Below the pieces are notes generated by a model, which was not told where the DNA came from, made no database searches, and saw only the letters and a program-made list of their open reading frames with translations. A DNA stretch of 64,000 bases from Lepturacanthus savala (taxonomy: Eukaryota; Chordata; Actinopteri; Scombriformes; Trichiuridae): NCBI GenBank assembly GCA_030544235.1, contig CM060477.1, positions 5,662,934 to 5,726,933 of the forward strand, in the 5' to 3' direction. How positions within the stretch are numbered: the stretch's first letter is position 1; every line of letters starts with the position of its first letter. The translations under genes were made by a program, and so were the position numbers. Of the stretch, positions 12,724 through 25,216 are shown piece by piece.

Positions 12724-15221
12724 TCAATAAAATAATTGACATACTGGTCGATCATGAGAAGGAATTCTAGCCACAGCTTTCAATATTCCAACAATAAGGA
12801 CACGTGTCACGTCGCCATCATCCGTCACCACAACATCTGATTTCCTAATGAGCATTTAGTGTGATAATGTGACACTATACAAATCATTTAATAGCTCATT
12901 CTCCTGGTTATTTACATGCTAATATCGTTTTGTCAGCTCGCAGCCATCTATCGCTTGATGAAAGTTTGCAAAGCCTTTTTTCCCCTCTTTTCTTTCCCAC
13001 GCAGCCGAAGACGTCGTTAATTAAATCCTGACTCGACGCTACGCCGGGATTTAGGTACACAGCCACCCATTGGAGATTATTAAACATTCTTGGTGTTTTT
13101 CAGCGGCTGCCCCAGAGCTACACGGCTCCTTGAGAACAATCAGTTCCCCCAATCCTCCCGAAAAATAATTATGACTGAAAAATCAACAGTCATTAACTGG
13201 GAAAAGGGGAAAAAGAAGAAGAAGAAACTGCGGCACGAAGGATCCGCATCCACCACTGTATGTTCCTCTACGAGCGCCGCGCATCACATGTGTACGGTCA
13301 TGTCATTACATGTTAATGGGCTTGCCTCTGATGCTACAGCGGAGTAGAGAGACGGAGGCTGTGATGGAGAGAACAGGGAACCATTTGATGTTTGCCAGTT
13401 GAAAGAATAAGCCTTCCTTTGGGTTGTGCTTTCCACAGAGGCATGCTGGGATTGAAAGAGCGCTTGCCCGGGGCTAAAGGGGATTTTTTGGTGGGCGTCA
13501 CACATCCAATTACCTTGGTAGCATCACAGAAATCCACAGGGGAATACACACACACAAATAGACACACGTGCGCGTGCGTGCACGCTCCCACACACACTCG
13601 CACACCAGCGTGTAAGACGCTCACTGCAGGTGGCTCTAACCACAGAGGGGGCGCAGCCAAATTTCACTATTCTCGCTTCTGCTGGATCAGTTGCTGCGGA
13701 ATTCATGAATTTTATCAGCGTGTGTTGATGTGTGCGGCTTATGCTATAAATATGGAACGCAATATGGAAACACCAGCCAGGTTCCCTCCTCTTTGGAGAG
13801 CGTTATTAATGCGTTCAGAGAAGCCATTACCGGATTTGCATGGGCTCTTCAGGTAAGCAAAAGAGGACCCGCAGATCCAGTATGTCGAGGTGTAGTCGTG
13901 CGTTTTCAAAGGTGTCCTCTGTTCTGTGGCAAAAGCAGGGATTTCTAGCTCTTTAATATCGCCACTTTTACACTTTAATAACACAGTGTTCCCACATCTG
14001 CACAAACATGTACGGCCAAATAACCCAAACCCATTTAAAACCCAGTATCCTAGATGTAAGGCATTCATACAGCTTTTATTCTTTCACTCCTACCTCTGCA
14101 GATTGATGACGTTAATATTTCCCCTTTCCTTAAATCAGGGGTCCCCAGAGGCCAATGGAAAAATCATACTTCACCAGACATTACTACTGTATGAAATCGA
14201 TTTTGTGGTACGTTTCTAATTATACGAGATTCTGCATTTCTTTTAATAACGTGATGAGATGGCCCGGAGCCCCACTTCTCTTTTATTGAAGATGACAAAC
14301 CTGTGTTCTCCGTGTAGAGCTAAATCAGCCGCGCCACTCGAGGGGAATCACTTCATATTTGATAAATACACTTACAATATAACAATTTCCTATCTGCGAG
14401 TATTCCTGTGAATTTCGGCCGCGGTTGTGGCCGAGCTTGAGGAGCTGAGGAAATACGGTCCAGGGATCCGGGCGCCAATGAACTGAAATTACTTTCTCAT
14501 TTTCTCCTTTCCTATAGCTCATTTTTTCGGGTATATTTTCTACATCCCTAAAATAAAAGTACCTTATGTATCCAGCCAGTAAATACGAGTATTCTCCCTG
14601 TGATTCCCAAGGACGCGCACACACAGTCCCCAAACAATCTGCTGTGCAAGAGAGCTAAAAGACAGACTATTGACTTAAATTTCACACACTCAACCTTACC
14701 CCCAATTGAGCTTATCGAGGATAAAATCCATGGTGAGTCTGGCTGTCGCCTTGGGAAAAAGTTGCCATTCACAAAATCTTTTGTGCTAAGAGACGTTTGG
14801 TTGCATCCCAAGAGCAGCGGGGTATAAACTCTGCTCAAACTATTCTTCAGTGGCATTCTCAAAGGTAAATGAAGGGTCACTGAACCTGGTCTAACTGACC
14901 CATTCTTTATTATTACCACGTCCTAACTGATGGTGCCACTCTTTCAGGTGTTTGGTACAGACCTGGAACCGGGGGGAGTGATAATATTGCGTGCCAAAGG
15001 GAAAAAAGACGATGTACCTGTAGGGCACAGCTAAATAAAAAGAAGGGAAACAGGGAGAAAGCAGAAAAAGATGAAAAAAAGGGCAGGAGGTTGGTGAGCT
15101 GTGAATTTGGCATTTGAGAAGGCCTCCCTCAGGCTTCAGGCATCCGCAGATGAAACACGTCTGGCTGGCATGAAAGAAAAGGAACGTGTGGCTGTGTGCA
15201 CATGTACAGGGGTGGGAGAAG
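12722..15221. other. Repeat-poor intron block
   Basis: This is mostly unique sequence. At 12780-13080 AT-rich homeodomain-like words (TAATGAGC, TTAATTAAAT, CATTTAAT) mix with CpG-containing words, a texture often seen in vertebrate enhancers. At 13545-13610 there is an impure CA/CG run (ACACGTGCGCGTGCGTGCAC). Open frames of up to 154 codons overlap on both strands from 13284 to 15274 without recognisable protein features. Confidence 0.4.
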
Positions 15222-15290
15222 TACTCCAAATCCTTTATAAAACCTACAAGTTTGGTTAAAAGTATCAAATACAATACTAGTGGTTCCTCT
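15222..15290. repeat. Remnant of TACTCAAGTA-type element
   Basis: The words GGGAGAAGTACTCCAAATCC and TTTGGTTAAAAGTATC match the end of a teleost non-autonomous element. Other pieces lie at 22281-22420, 45090-45245 and 49556-49640. It is short and decayed. Confidence 0.5.
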
Positions 15291-15356
15291 AAAGGGTCAC
15301 CAGATAAATCAGAGTGGTTAGATTATTAATGGAGGAAGAAAGAAAAAGAGTTTTGA

Positions 15357-16200
15357 TTAGGGTCGCAAAGGGGTGGAAAATTTCCGGTAAATTTCTCAAA
15401 AATTGCCATGGGAACTAAAGCTTGGAAATATGTGGAAATATTCAACATTTAGCTTCTAACTTACGAGCTAATTAGCTACTGTATGAATACATTTTAATTT
15501 GATATTTGCAAGTTAAACTTTAATACCATTATAGATCAAATATATTTACTGCATAATATTATCAGAACTTACTTCACCACACTATTAGATAATATCAGAA
15601 TGTTATGAGAGAGAACTGCTTCACCCACCACAGTGTTTGGGAGTTGCTGGATTGTGTATTTGCTGAGTTTGATGAGGGAAACCAAAAAATACCATTAGCT
15701 TCATAGCAGTAGCTGAGCAGCAGGAGACAGTTGGTATCGACAAACAAAAGAGAAGCACCTATTACTGTGACTATGGGAATCATGACAATGGGCAAATTTT
15801 CCAAAATCCATTCAAATCTGGTTTGAATCTGGTTGTTTTAGCCAAGATTATGCTACAATATATTTACCCCAACTATATTTAAATTTCCTCAGCTACTACT
15901 ATGTGGCTAATGGTATTTTTTGGTTTCCCTCATCAAACTCAGCAAATGCACAATCCAGCAACTCCAGAATGATGTGGTGGATGAGTTGTGACCTGCAACT
16001 GTCCCTTTAAATTGAGTTGTTTTAGCCAAGATTATACTAATAATAATATATTTTCCCTAACCATATTTAAGTTTCCTGTTAAGGGCCAACCTTCCAATTG
16101 GACAAATTTCAGATTTATTCCCATATATTCCTGTTAATTCACATATACACCCATGAAAATTTTCCAACTTTGAAAATTCCCAGAATTTTTGCAACCCTAC
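15357..16200. repeat. GGGTTGCAAA element with nested palindrome
   Basis: The outer ends are inverted: TAGGGTCGCAAAGGGGTGG on the left and AATTTTTGCAACCCTA on the right. Inside, 15604-15710 is inverted relative to 15895-15990; both carry TCATCAAACTCAGCAAAT or its complement. That inner unit belongs to the family of 28184-28626. In addition GTTGTTTTAGCCAAGATTAT occurs twice in direct orientation (about 15828 and 16016), flanking the second inner unit. It is a composite of at least two short-element families with no coding role. Confidence 0.75.
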
Positions 16201-17424
16201 TCCTCCTCTTGACTCACTTGCAAAGTCTAATATAATAATTAAAGCTTTCTCGCTCTGGCACAAATGTTCCTAACTGATTTTTACTCTGTGCATCACACTG
16301 TGACAAGAAGCTGAAAATGTAATGAGAAACATTTCCAGCAAGACCGCATGCAGCATATGATTAATTTTCACCACGCAGCAACATTTTTTGGATTAATCAG
16401 TAATTTGACCGGCTGTAATTTGTTCAAGGCTGATATTACTAGTAACGCTTAATTGCAATGATTTGATTTGTCGTCTTCATCAACATCTGGATCGAAATAA
16501 ACAAAAGTGACTCGCTGAAAGAAAAAAGAAAAAAAAAGAAAAAGGAGGAGTCCGTGCTGTGAATAGTTGATGCCAGCTCCTGTGGAGGCCAGCGAAGAAT
16601 GAAGCAAGTGTGAATTTCACCCAAGGCGGGGAAAGAAAAAAAAAAAAAAGCGTGGGCTGACTCTTCTGCTGCTTGTGATGAGGAAAGAAGCTCTCCAAAA
16701 AAAAAAAACAAGCGCACCTCATGCTGCGCAGACACATATAAGCTGGGAGGGGAGCCAGATGCATTGGTTGTAACTGAAGGGCAAAGCTTGAATTCCTAAG
16801 AAGATCCAGGCAGGAGCGGGAGGAGCAAATGTTAAACCGAACTGTCCGTCCCGGGTGTGTTTCCATCACGTCCAGGATACATGGCTACATCTTAGCCAAC
16901 CTAAGTAATTCCTACACCTACACAATGTACAAATATAACAGCAAAGCCAATTTGCTGCAGCAGCCTGAATCAAGACAAGAGGAAAAAAAAAGAACAGACA
17001 ACCGTCACCGGGCGAGAACTCAAACATCTGCATTAAATCTCGCTCTGAAGATTTTTTTTTTCCTACTCCGCTGAGATTTCACTGGGTGGAGAAGTGCTCT
17101 GCCTGCTCCAGATAACTCCACTCGCTTTGCCATAGGAAGCCATTAACACTGACAGTGCGCCACTTGAGGTGATCCCCATGGGTGCAGCAGCCTCTGGGAT
17201 ACACCTGCGTCTGGCGGAGAAGAGAAGAAAGCGTGACGCTAAAGAGATTAGCTATTGCATTGTGGGGTTACGTTTCAAAGAGTAACGTTCAAGAGACTAT
17301 TAAGGGATGCACAGAGAGCTAAATAATGCACAAAAATAAGAGAGCGAGGTCCCAGCAGACGTTTGAGTTTCCCTTTAAAGAAGGTGGAGGGTTCGTCTGT
17401 GAATGCTAAAGCTCACGTAATGAC
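16201..17424. other. Intron 1 sequence, A-rich tracts
   Basis: Several A runs lie at 16522-16540, 16637-16649 and 16698-16708. The minus-strand open frames over them are poly-Phe artefacts. Nothing else was recognised. Confidence 0.45.
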
Positions 17425-17830
17425 CAATGTTGGGCAAGTTACTTAAAAAAATGTATTACATTACAATATTACTGTATTTTAATTGTAAGGCATTACACTA
17501 CTATTGCATTACTTTTAAGTTACTCTCACCAAAATAACTGGAAATATGGATTTGTTGATTCTGTTGTCTGCAGGACGAGCCAAAAAGAAAAGGAAGTGAA
17601 ACATTCTGGGCATTTCACTGCTGCTGATCTTATTTTAGCTAAACTGTATAAAGAAAAACTAAAAATGCAGGTTAAAAACGCTTTGTAATGCACGTTAGTG
17701 ACATTTGTACCGAGAAAAATGCTTTTACCCTGTAATTTTTCCCTTGTAATGCCTTACATTACTGCCTTACAGCAAAAATAAACGCATTACAGTAATTTAT
17801 TACTTTTGTAACGGATTACTCCCGACACTG
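17425..17830. repeat. CAGTGTTGGG-type MITE, copy 2
   Basis: The left end is CAATGTTGGGCAAGTTACTT and the right end GGATTACTCCCGACACTG, so the termini are inverted. The interior shares CACCAAAATAACTGGAAATA and CAGTAATTTATTACTTTTGT with copy 1 at 6447-6782, in the same orientation. It has no coding capacity. Confidence 0.85.
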
Positions 17831-19274
17831 TTAATGAGGACATTGTGTGTTAGGAGGCGTGTTGAGTATCCATGTTGACTCGTAGACCCAGAAGGGCTGA
17901 TGTATGAGTTTAGTGATAAATCACATTGCTGAAATTAATATCTCAGCAAATTGGTGTCCTAGATAGATGGGAAAAAAAAAAAAAAGAAAAACGGGCGCAC
18001 ATGCTCCCACGCTCCCACGCTAACTGCATCTTCATCCGAGTTGAAATGGGTCGGGGGAGCGACTAGGTTTGAGAGCAGAGGAGTAAAAACTGGTGTGTGT
18101 GTGTTTTTCCTCAGTATTTTATGTCTTTTGGGGAGGTACTGGTGTGATGTAACGTTATGTGGAATTGTCCCTTGCTGTCTGTTTGGCATCTTTTTTTTAA
18201 AGCTAGAGACAACTCAAGGTGTCATTGTCACCACGTTTACTTTGCTATACTGTTCCCACTCGTCACAGAAGTGAAAAGTAGAAATATTATTCGCTGCACA
18301 TGCACCGGGGCCCTGCCTGCTGTTGCCTCACAGCAATGAAATGCTGGCGATTTCTAAAGAGACACCTACGCTAGCCACCGCCCCCAAAACCCTCCACCTC
18401 CACCCCCCATCGCATCAGATTCTGCACACATGCCCCTCCATGACAATCTCGTCTGCTCGCGTGCTCAATTTCAAGGCTGCTTGCGAGGAGCTTTGGTTTT
18501 CTGCAATCACTTCACATTTGTTTCAGCGATTGATTTCCTGGCATGTGAGGGGGGGGGGAAGGAGGGAATGAGTGAGTGCGGGTAGGCAGCGAGGGAGGGA
18601 GGGAATGAAAGAAGGAGGGAGGTGAGGAGCAGACAAGGGAGGCAACAGGGAAGTCAGAGGACGTGCAATGCCAGGCTCACATACTGTCACCATGACAACA
18701 GACATCACTTAACACGAGCTGCACTTAGGAAGCCTGTGTGGGCTGAAGTGGATGGACATTAAAACACTGTGCTGATGAACTAAGGGATGTATTTTAAAAA
18801 CTAACCGGCTCTCTATAGAGTACGGAGTTGCTCCTAATCCCTGGAACAATTCTTACATCATTCTAATTGTGAAGACCAGGAGACGCGAGATGATTATTGA
18901 CTTGCAGCCGGTTGCGTTGACATCATGAGTGATGACATGAAATCGAAATGAAAGTGTTAAATCAGAAACTGTGGAGGAAACTGGATCCTAGGTGGATTAA
19001 ATATTATAAATTATTCATTCTTTTTCAGTTTACACCATTTGACATTTTGTGTCAAAAAGTCACAAAATCATGGTTTTTGTAAAGAAAAAAAAGATACGAA
19101 TGCACATTTAAATAACAAGAAACCAGCATGAACAAAAAATATACATTTTCAAAGACCTGATGAACACTCCCTAAAACTGCCAAACATTATTTGTCGCTGA
19201 CCCAATCATCAAAATACGCTTAGAATTCTTAAAATGGCATTAAACATAATGGAATTACGTCACCTTACATTTTG
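17831..19274. other. Intron 1 sequence, nothing recognised
   Basis: This includes a G run near 18549-18558 beside a purine-rich block (18560-18640). No exon, RNA or transposon hallmark was recognised. Confidence 0.45.
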
Positions 19275-19554
19275 TTAAAGGTAGAGCGCGTAAGATTTAG
19301 CGGAAGAGTCAAGCAGAAATTGGATAGAATATTCGTAAGCATCATCAAAATAAGAATTGTTTTGTTTTTATTACTTTACATTGAGAGGCTTTTTATCTAT
19401 TCCAAGCTGGTCCCCTTATGCAGAGTCGCCATGTTGTATCACCATGTTTCTACAGTAGCCCAGAATGGACAAAACCAAACAATAGCTCTCTTTTTCTCAG
19501 CCGCTGTAGCTTAGGATACTCAGTTGGTTGCAAATCTATACGCTGTACCTTTAA
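19275..19554. repeat. TTAA-ended MITE (copy 2, full length)
   Basis: The element starts TTAAAGGTAGAGCG and ends CGCTGTACCTTTAA; the ends are inverted with one mismatch in 14 and both carry TTAA. The middle includes ATGTTTCTACAGTAGCCCAG and CCAGAATGGACAAAACCAAA, words I recall from a very common percomorph short element. It is 280 bp long. Copy 1 at 3397-3595 is shorter. Its 80-codon open frame is not a gene. Confidence 0.85.
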
Positions 19555-19600
19555 GAAACAAATATTTTAGTACATCATCAAGTTATTGTGACTGTCTCCC

Positions 19601-20475
19601 TTTACTTGACGAGTTCATAACACATTCACAGCAGCTGTCAAACTACACATTAAGCCTTCATGACTGTTTCATGAGACGTGACTCAACCAAACCATTCATG
19701 AATGTGGAAGACAGAGCGACAACAACCTGTCAAAATAAAAGTCCAACCATTGCAAAGCAGCATTGCTGTTTCTGTTCCAAACCTTTTAAATGATTGCATC
19801 AAATCTGAGTCAATGGTCTAGCCCAGCGCCAAATAGACAGAAGCAAATAATGTGTTTCATAAAAATGCATTTGTTGCATAATCTAATCTTTGCCAATGAT
19901 TTCTCATGTTTTGCTACTGGCAATGTCCAACCGCTCCAGGTTACACAAATACAGGTCAGCCGAATGGAGATAGCTTATCTCCCAATGTTAAACTACAAAT
20001 ACTCCATAACCTGTACAATAAAGTGTCAATTGATGTAGACTTCATAAGATATACATTAAATATTTACAAAGACTGAAATTAAGGCTTAAATGAATGGTCT
20101 TCAGGCTACATTCAGCTGAACCGTGTTTGTGTAACATGGAACAGTTGGACATTCCCAGTAGCAAAAAGATGAGAACTCCTCTGCAAAGGATACATTATAT
20201 AACTAATACATTTTGTATGAAACACAAATTATTTGCTCGACCATGTTCTGTCTGTCTGGTGCTGGTCGAGCCCATTGACTCAGCTGTGATGTGATCAGGT
20301 AAGAGGGTTGGAACAAAAACAGCAGCGCTGCTTTGCAATGGTTGGACTTTTATTTTGTCAAGTTGTCACCTTCCACATTATAAATGTTGAGTCATGAAAC
20401 AGTCATGAATTCTCTTTGTGCAGTTTATGACAGCTGCCATGAATAAAGTGTTATGAACTCACCCGTCAAATAAAG
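19601..20475. mobile_element. 875-bp fold-back (palindromic) element
   Basis: Two arms of about 365 bp face each other: 19601-19965 and 20109-20475, with a loop of about 143 bp. Matching blocks include TTTACTTGACGAGTTCATAAC against GTTATGAACTCACCCGTCAA, AAAGTCCAACCATTGCAAAGC against GCTTTGCAATGGTTGGAC, and GGCAATGTCCAACCGCTCC against GGAACAGTTGGACATTCCC. Small indels have accumulated but the arms keep the same length. No transposase is seen, and open frames inside are shadows. The tips resemble the GGTAACACTTTATTTGACGG end of a teleost non-autonomous element. Confidence 0.85.
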
Positions 20476-20552
20476 TGTTACCAAAGATTTTATCCTTCCA
20501 TTGCTAAAGCAAAATGATTCATTTTGAACTTTGTAGATGAACATTAAATCAA

Positions 20553-20645
20553 TCAAACAATCTTTATTTATAAAAGCACTTTTCATACATACAAAATGTA
20601 GCACGAAGTACCCAATATTAAGAAAGTAGTATACAAGTTGAAATT
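20553..20645. repeat. Short dispersed-repeat fragment
   Basis: CTTTATTTATAAAAGCACTT followed by TTCATACATACAAAATGTAG is a wording I recall from the 3' parts of teleost LINE/SINE elements. It lies directly upstream of the reverse-transcriptase relic but may be a separate insertion. Confidence 0.45.
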
Positions 20646-20699
20646 CTATTTAGATCAACTACTCAGACAAATTATTACTTTTCTTACTAAAAGCATCAC

Positions 20700-21365
20700 C
20701 ATGTTTGAAATGTGGCTGATGACAGTGTTATTCTGTCTTTTCTCAGTCAGATTAATTACATTTGTCGACTTTTGCAACAGATGTTTTCTCGATGTAAATG
20801 TATCCAAAACTCAATAAATAGTAATCTCACCAAAACACACAGTGTTCCAACAATCAGCACTGACATAAGTGCTGACATCTTCCAGACCTATAAATACTTG
20901 GGAACTGATTGCGATGACAGATTGAGATGTGCAAAAAAAAAAAAAAAAAGAAGCTCAGCAGCGTCTGGGCTGTCTTGTAAACTAAACTCTCTGGAGTTGA
21001 TCAAAGAATATCGACGACATTTCATCTCTCTATTAGTGACAATATTTCACTTTTTCTTTCATCTGCTGCTTTACATCCCTTTGTCAAAAGGACAAGAACT
21101 GACTGCGAGTTGTTGTAGCCCTCGGCTTGGAAATTATTGGCAAAACACAAAGATTCCTTTCACCGCTTAATACTGCACCTCAAAAAATAAATAAATAAAT
21201 AAATAAATAAACAGATCAACAACCCCACACATGAAACAAAAGGGACTTTGGTTTCATTCCAGAAGCCATTAAATGCATGCGAATGAATTGTATATACTTG
21301 TTTCGCAAACGTGCTTGCCTCAAATTGCCCCTTGAGGGATGAATAAAGTATTTCTTGAATTGAAC
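20700..21365 (+). pseudogene. LINE reverse transcriptase relic (CR1/L2-like)
   Basis: Translated pieces in several frames give, in order, ADDSVILS (the polymerase xADD box), FLDVNVSKTQ (the LNVSKT motif), YKYLGT followed by a DDR motif, AQQRL and KLNSLEL. This order matches the palm-to-thumb part of CR1/L2-type LINE reverse transcriptases. Frameshifts, stops and an A17 run (20934-20950) break the frame. The 3' end reads TTGAGGGATGAATAAAGTA, a typical LINE tail. AATA microsatellite units have grown at 21185-21210. The endonuclease and the 5' two thirds are missing. It is a dead 5'-truncated insertion in mdga2 intron 1, opposite in strand to the host gene. Confidence 0.85.
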
Positions 21366-22280
21366 TGAAAAAAAAAAGAAGGCGAGGAAGGGTTGGCATT
21401 AGCCTCTTGTGGGAGTCACAAAATGCTCCTGGCTTGCTGTTTGCTTTATTTCCTCCACAGTGCTGCTAAAAAGGCGCCCTGTTGCTCTTGTCAGCTACCT
21501 ATTGGGATTGCAGAGTGATTTGTACTTTATGTGTGTAAATGTGGGTCCTGCCAGTTTGGCTTAACAAAGACTATTCAATGACTGAAAAGCGCACGGGAAG
21601 ACAGGAGGAGACGTTCACTTTCAATGAGGCCCCTTTCATCATGTGCGTCACTTTGAAGCTGGCTAGCATGTATAATTCCCTGTGATTTGAAGCGATACCA
21701 ATCACGGAAATGATGACTCCCGATACGGAAACACAACACCACCACTAGAATAAAACTCATCTATTCTAGCAGCTAATCCCGCTGTTCATTAAGAAAAATC
21801 TGTAACACTTCATGAGGATATACTAATTGATGTTTTTTTTTTTAATTCCCAACGAATGTATGACTCATCACAATTTAATGCATGATATTAATGGATTATA
21901 CGAAACTGGCTCAATATTAATAAATGAGCAGGTTCACAGAACGATTTAACACTTAATGAGACATCAATTTACAATATGAATTTTCAACTCACGGTTAAGC
22001 CATGTAATTAACACATCACCACGTTAGCTGTAAACCAGGTAAACGAGCGTGAGCCTTAAAGTGCATTTGATCACCCTGTCCAAAAACATTACTGCAGCCA
22101 TATCTTCTCTTTATGCAAATATTATGAACCCGGCTGAAGAGAAAAAGCAATGCTTAAATGGATGTATGGTTTAACTGTGAGTTAATGGATATACATTAAG
22201 CAGAAGATGTACCTGTAAAACGATGATGGTGAACAACAACTCAATTAAAAAGAAAAAGGATCCATACGTTCAAACCAGTA
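21366..22280. other. Intron 1 sequence, nothing recognised
   Basis: This is AT-rich unique sequence with TTAATG-type words (21860-22010). No exon, RNA gene or repeat family was recognised. Confidence 0.45.
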
Positions 22281-22420
22281 GTGGGATGTCACCAAGTACA
22301 TTTACTCAAGTAAAATATGCATAATGCATTTAATACATGTAATTTCTTTAAATATACCCAATTTAATCTCCTTTATTCCTCTACTTATCTAAATATTGGA
22401 ATATTTTTTACTCTTTGCTG
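22281..22420. repeat. TACTCAAGTA-type element remnant
   Basis: AGTACATTTACTCAAGTAAA followed by degenerate AT-rich sequence and TTTTTTACTC matches the left part of the element family also seen at 45090-45245 and 49556-49640. Confidence 0.6.
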
Positions 22421-22429
22421 TGCAAATTA

Positions 22430-22660
22430 AAGGGATATCCACAGCTGAAATAGTAGATAGACACACATGTTACCAATGATACCAATTAAGATTCCATTTA
22501 ATTTATTGTAACAGAGCTTTTCCAGTGAAACAACATGCATGATATTAATAAACACCCTGACTCTGTCTGACCTGAACCTTAATTAACATAATTGGTATCA
22601 CCTTAGTTAATTTACTACTTCCTGTCAAAATGGCTGCTGTGAAAAAAGATCTTTGAGTGG
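22430..22660. repeat. MITE with inverted ends, shared with 47850
   Basis: ACCAATGATACCAATTAAG near 22475 is inverted relative to CCTTAATTAACATAATTGGT near 22575. The right part, ending TCAAAATGGCTGCTGTGA, recurs at 47850-47960 in the same orientation. It is a non-coding dispersed element. Confidence 0.65.
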
Positions 22661-25146
22661 ACGTGTTATAAGTTGGGTGGGAATTATGTCATTTCACCAA
22701 ACTATTCACTGATAACAAACTCAATGTGTCTCATTAGGACACCTGTGAGGTGGTCTATGGGCATACATGACTTTACATACACATTATATGCATATGATGA
22801 CACAATTTGGGCAAATTGGGGCAATTGGGCAAATGGTTGCCATTACAACATGCATAATGCTTTAGCTGAGGGTTGACTTTACAACCTCTGACATGGGAGA
22901 TGATCTACTGTCTCACTGAGCTAAGTAACATGTGACACGCATGTCTGGATTCACAGATTGGCTGAGTCACCAGGGGGCAGGACAGCAGCTGTTCATGTAA
23001 GAGAGGCAGATTTCATAACACATGATGTCAAATTCAGTTTTTGAGACAGAAATCTGAAAATATAACATGTAGACATTGTACAGATGTTGGTGATACAATA
23101 TTGATTTGCTCCATAAATGAACAAAACAGCGTTTAAATATTCAATTTCTTTGCAGTGACTGCAATTGTTTACATGATATCAAACTAATGGAACCAGAGAT
23201 CATATTCTGTAACTTGCCAAACATCATCTACTGTAACTTTAAATTGTTTTCAATGTATTTTCATGTTTATTGGAGGTTTATTTGGCTAGAATATACAACT
23301 ATGTGCTTATAGTACAATTTATAGTCAAAGATTTTAGTGCACTTAGGGTCTAAAAAGAAATCAAAAACTGTGCCCAGTGTTTAAGACAGTCGGTCTCAAG
23401 TTTTGCAGTTTTTGAAAAGGATAGATTTATCATTTTCATTAAGGTTTCAAAGGTTTCTTCCATATTGGGGCTGCATTTTGCTGATAGTTGCACAGCTGTA
23501 GCATATAGGATTCATTTGTTCTGAATTTTCAGACTTCTGAACTTTCTATAGCGCTACCATCAGGACTATTAAGTACATTTTGGCAAAGGACTAGATCGGC
23601 GTGCAGAGTTTGGTGATTTCTCACCAATGGGAAATTTGGGAGAAGAATAATACACAGGAAAAGAAAAGCTAATGAGAACAGCAACAATATATTTCTGTTT
23701 CTGGTCTTGCTGTTGCACTATTATCAACGAAATCACAGACTCCATCCCCAGAGACAAAGCAATGAAATAAAACATCTTTCTTAATTCCCAAGGCCCGTCC
23801 TCAGTTAATTAAATTTTAAATACTTGAATCCGTCAACCTCAAACAGTGTAAAAGTGTGAAATCTGTTTATCCTTGAAGTCATTCTTCGGCAGCATCCTTC
23901 AACTTTTTAATGAAAAGGACCAGAAGGGTATGAGAAGGGAAAACAACTCACAGCAATCTGCTTCCATCATCATTCATACTACAACCAGCACAAAGATATT
24001 GTATATTTAATTTACTGGAGTTGAACCATGTGTCTGTCAACATTAGGAAATTAACATTATTGCAAGAAATGAAATTACTCCAGATAAAGGCCTCGCTGCT
24101 GCACAATGTAATATAAGCATGACCAAGGATGACATTTATTGTAAGATTGAAATCATGTTTTTAATGATCCAGGTGATAAATGAGCACTTCATTAGGACGC
24201 CAGAAGACAAAAGGAGAAAACATCAGCCTCGCTTCAATGCCGGCTTTCAGTGTGAGGTTAGAGGCCACATTAGACTTCATTAAAACTACAGAATTACTTT
24301 GGATTCTAAATAAACCGGGGCACTAGGCCAGTCGAGTCATGCACCAGAACAGGCCTTAATGAATGAATGGCTACAAGATGATTAGCAGCAGCTTTCTGTC
24401 CCCGCCACTGTACAGTGCAGGACAAGTAGCTCAGGGTTTGGGGATGTGGGCTTAACAGTTGAAGCAGCCAGCCAGGTTACAATAAGCTTCTTTGGTCCGT
24501 GGTGGGGATTTGGCCTTGAATGATCCGGAGGTAAATTGTGTTCCTGAACTCATCCGAATCCCCACAGTAGGAGGAGGAAAGTATTACAGCTGTTCATATT
24601 GCTGACGTGAGCTTAAAAAAATAAAAAATAAAAATTTACAGCAAACCGAGTATTTTGAGGAAACGGAACGTTTTGGTGAACATTCAGACTGAAGAAACAT
24701 TCCATCCATCATTCATCACACTTTGAATTATGCATAAGAGAAGAGGGAGTTTCTGTGTGGACACTGTGGTGGTTGAGAAACTCTGTTTTGCCCGTGTATG
24801 TACACAGCTGCATCTTTCATTCACAATCTGTGAAGTGGCTAGAAACAGGGTGAAGAGAGACACACCTAACACAAATATATGGAAGTCGAAGAGATCGAAT
24901 TAAAGGGCAGTTCCCTGATTTTACTATAGAAAATGATATTCCATGTATTAGATAGATGAACTTTATGACTGCACACACACACACACACACAGATGACGAT
25001 GATAGTATGATTATAGTCTGAGGACTTAATTCACATTATGCATGGATACAATCACATGGGGATGTTGAATTGGAGGTTTGATAGGAGGTTGGAGGGATTT
25101 ATTTCCCAAATGCTAAATGCTAGAAATGCTATATTCTTGCTAAATA
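22661..25146. other. Repeat-poor intron block
   Basis: This is unique-looking sequence. A pure AC run lies at 24972-24992. The part 24060-24420 has enhancer-like AT-rich words (TTTTTAATGATCC, CTTCATTAGGAC). No coding or RNA features were recognised. Confidence 0.4.
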
Positions 25147-25161
25147 ACCACACACACACAC

Positions 25162-25215
<54 letters not shown>

Positions 25216-25216
25216 C
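25147..25216. repeat. Compound (CA)n-(TA)n microsatellite
   Basis: A CA run, briefly interrupted by TATTA, passes into an AT run ending at 25216. Open frames across it on both strands are repeat artefacts. Confidence 0.95.

Noticed and set aside
19601..20475. Intact hAT or other autonomous transposon between the long inverted arms
   Set aside because: The arms meet around a loop of only about 143 bp, leaving no room for a transposase.
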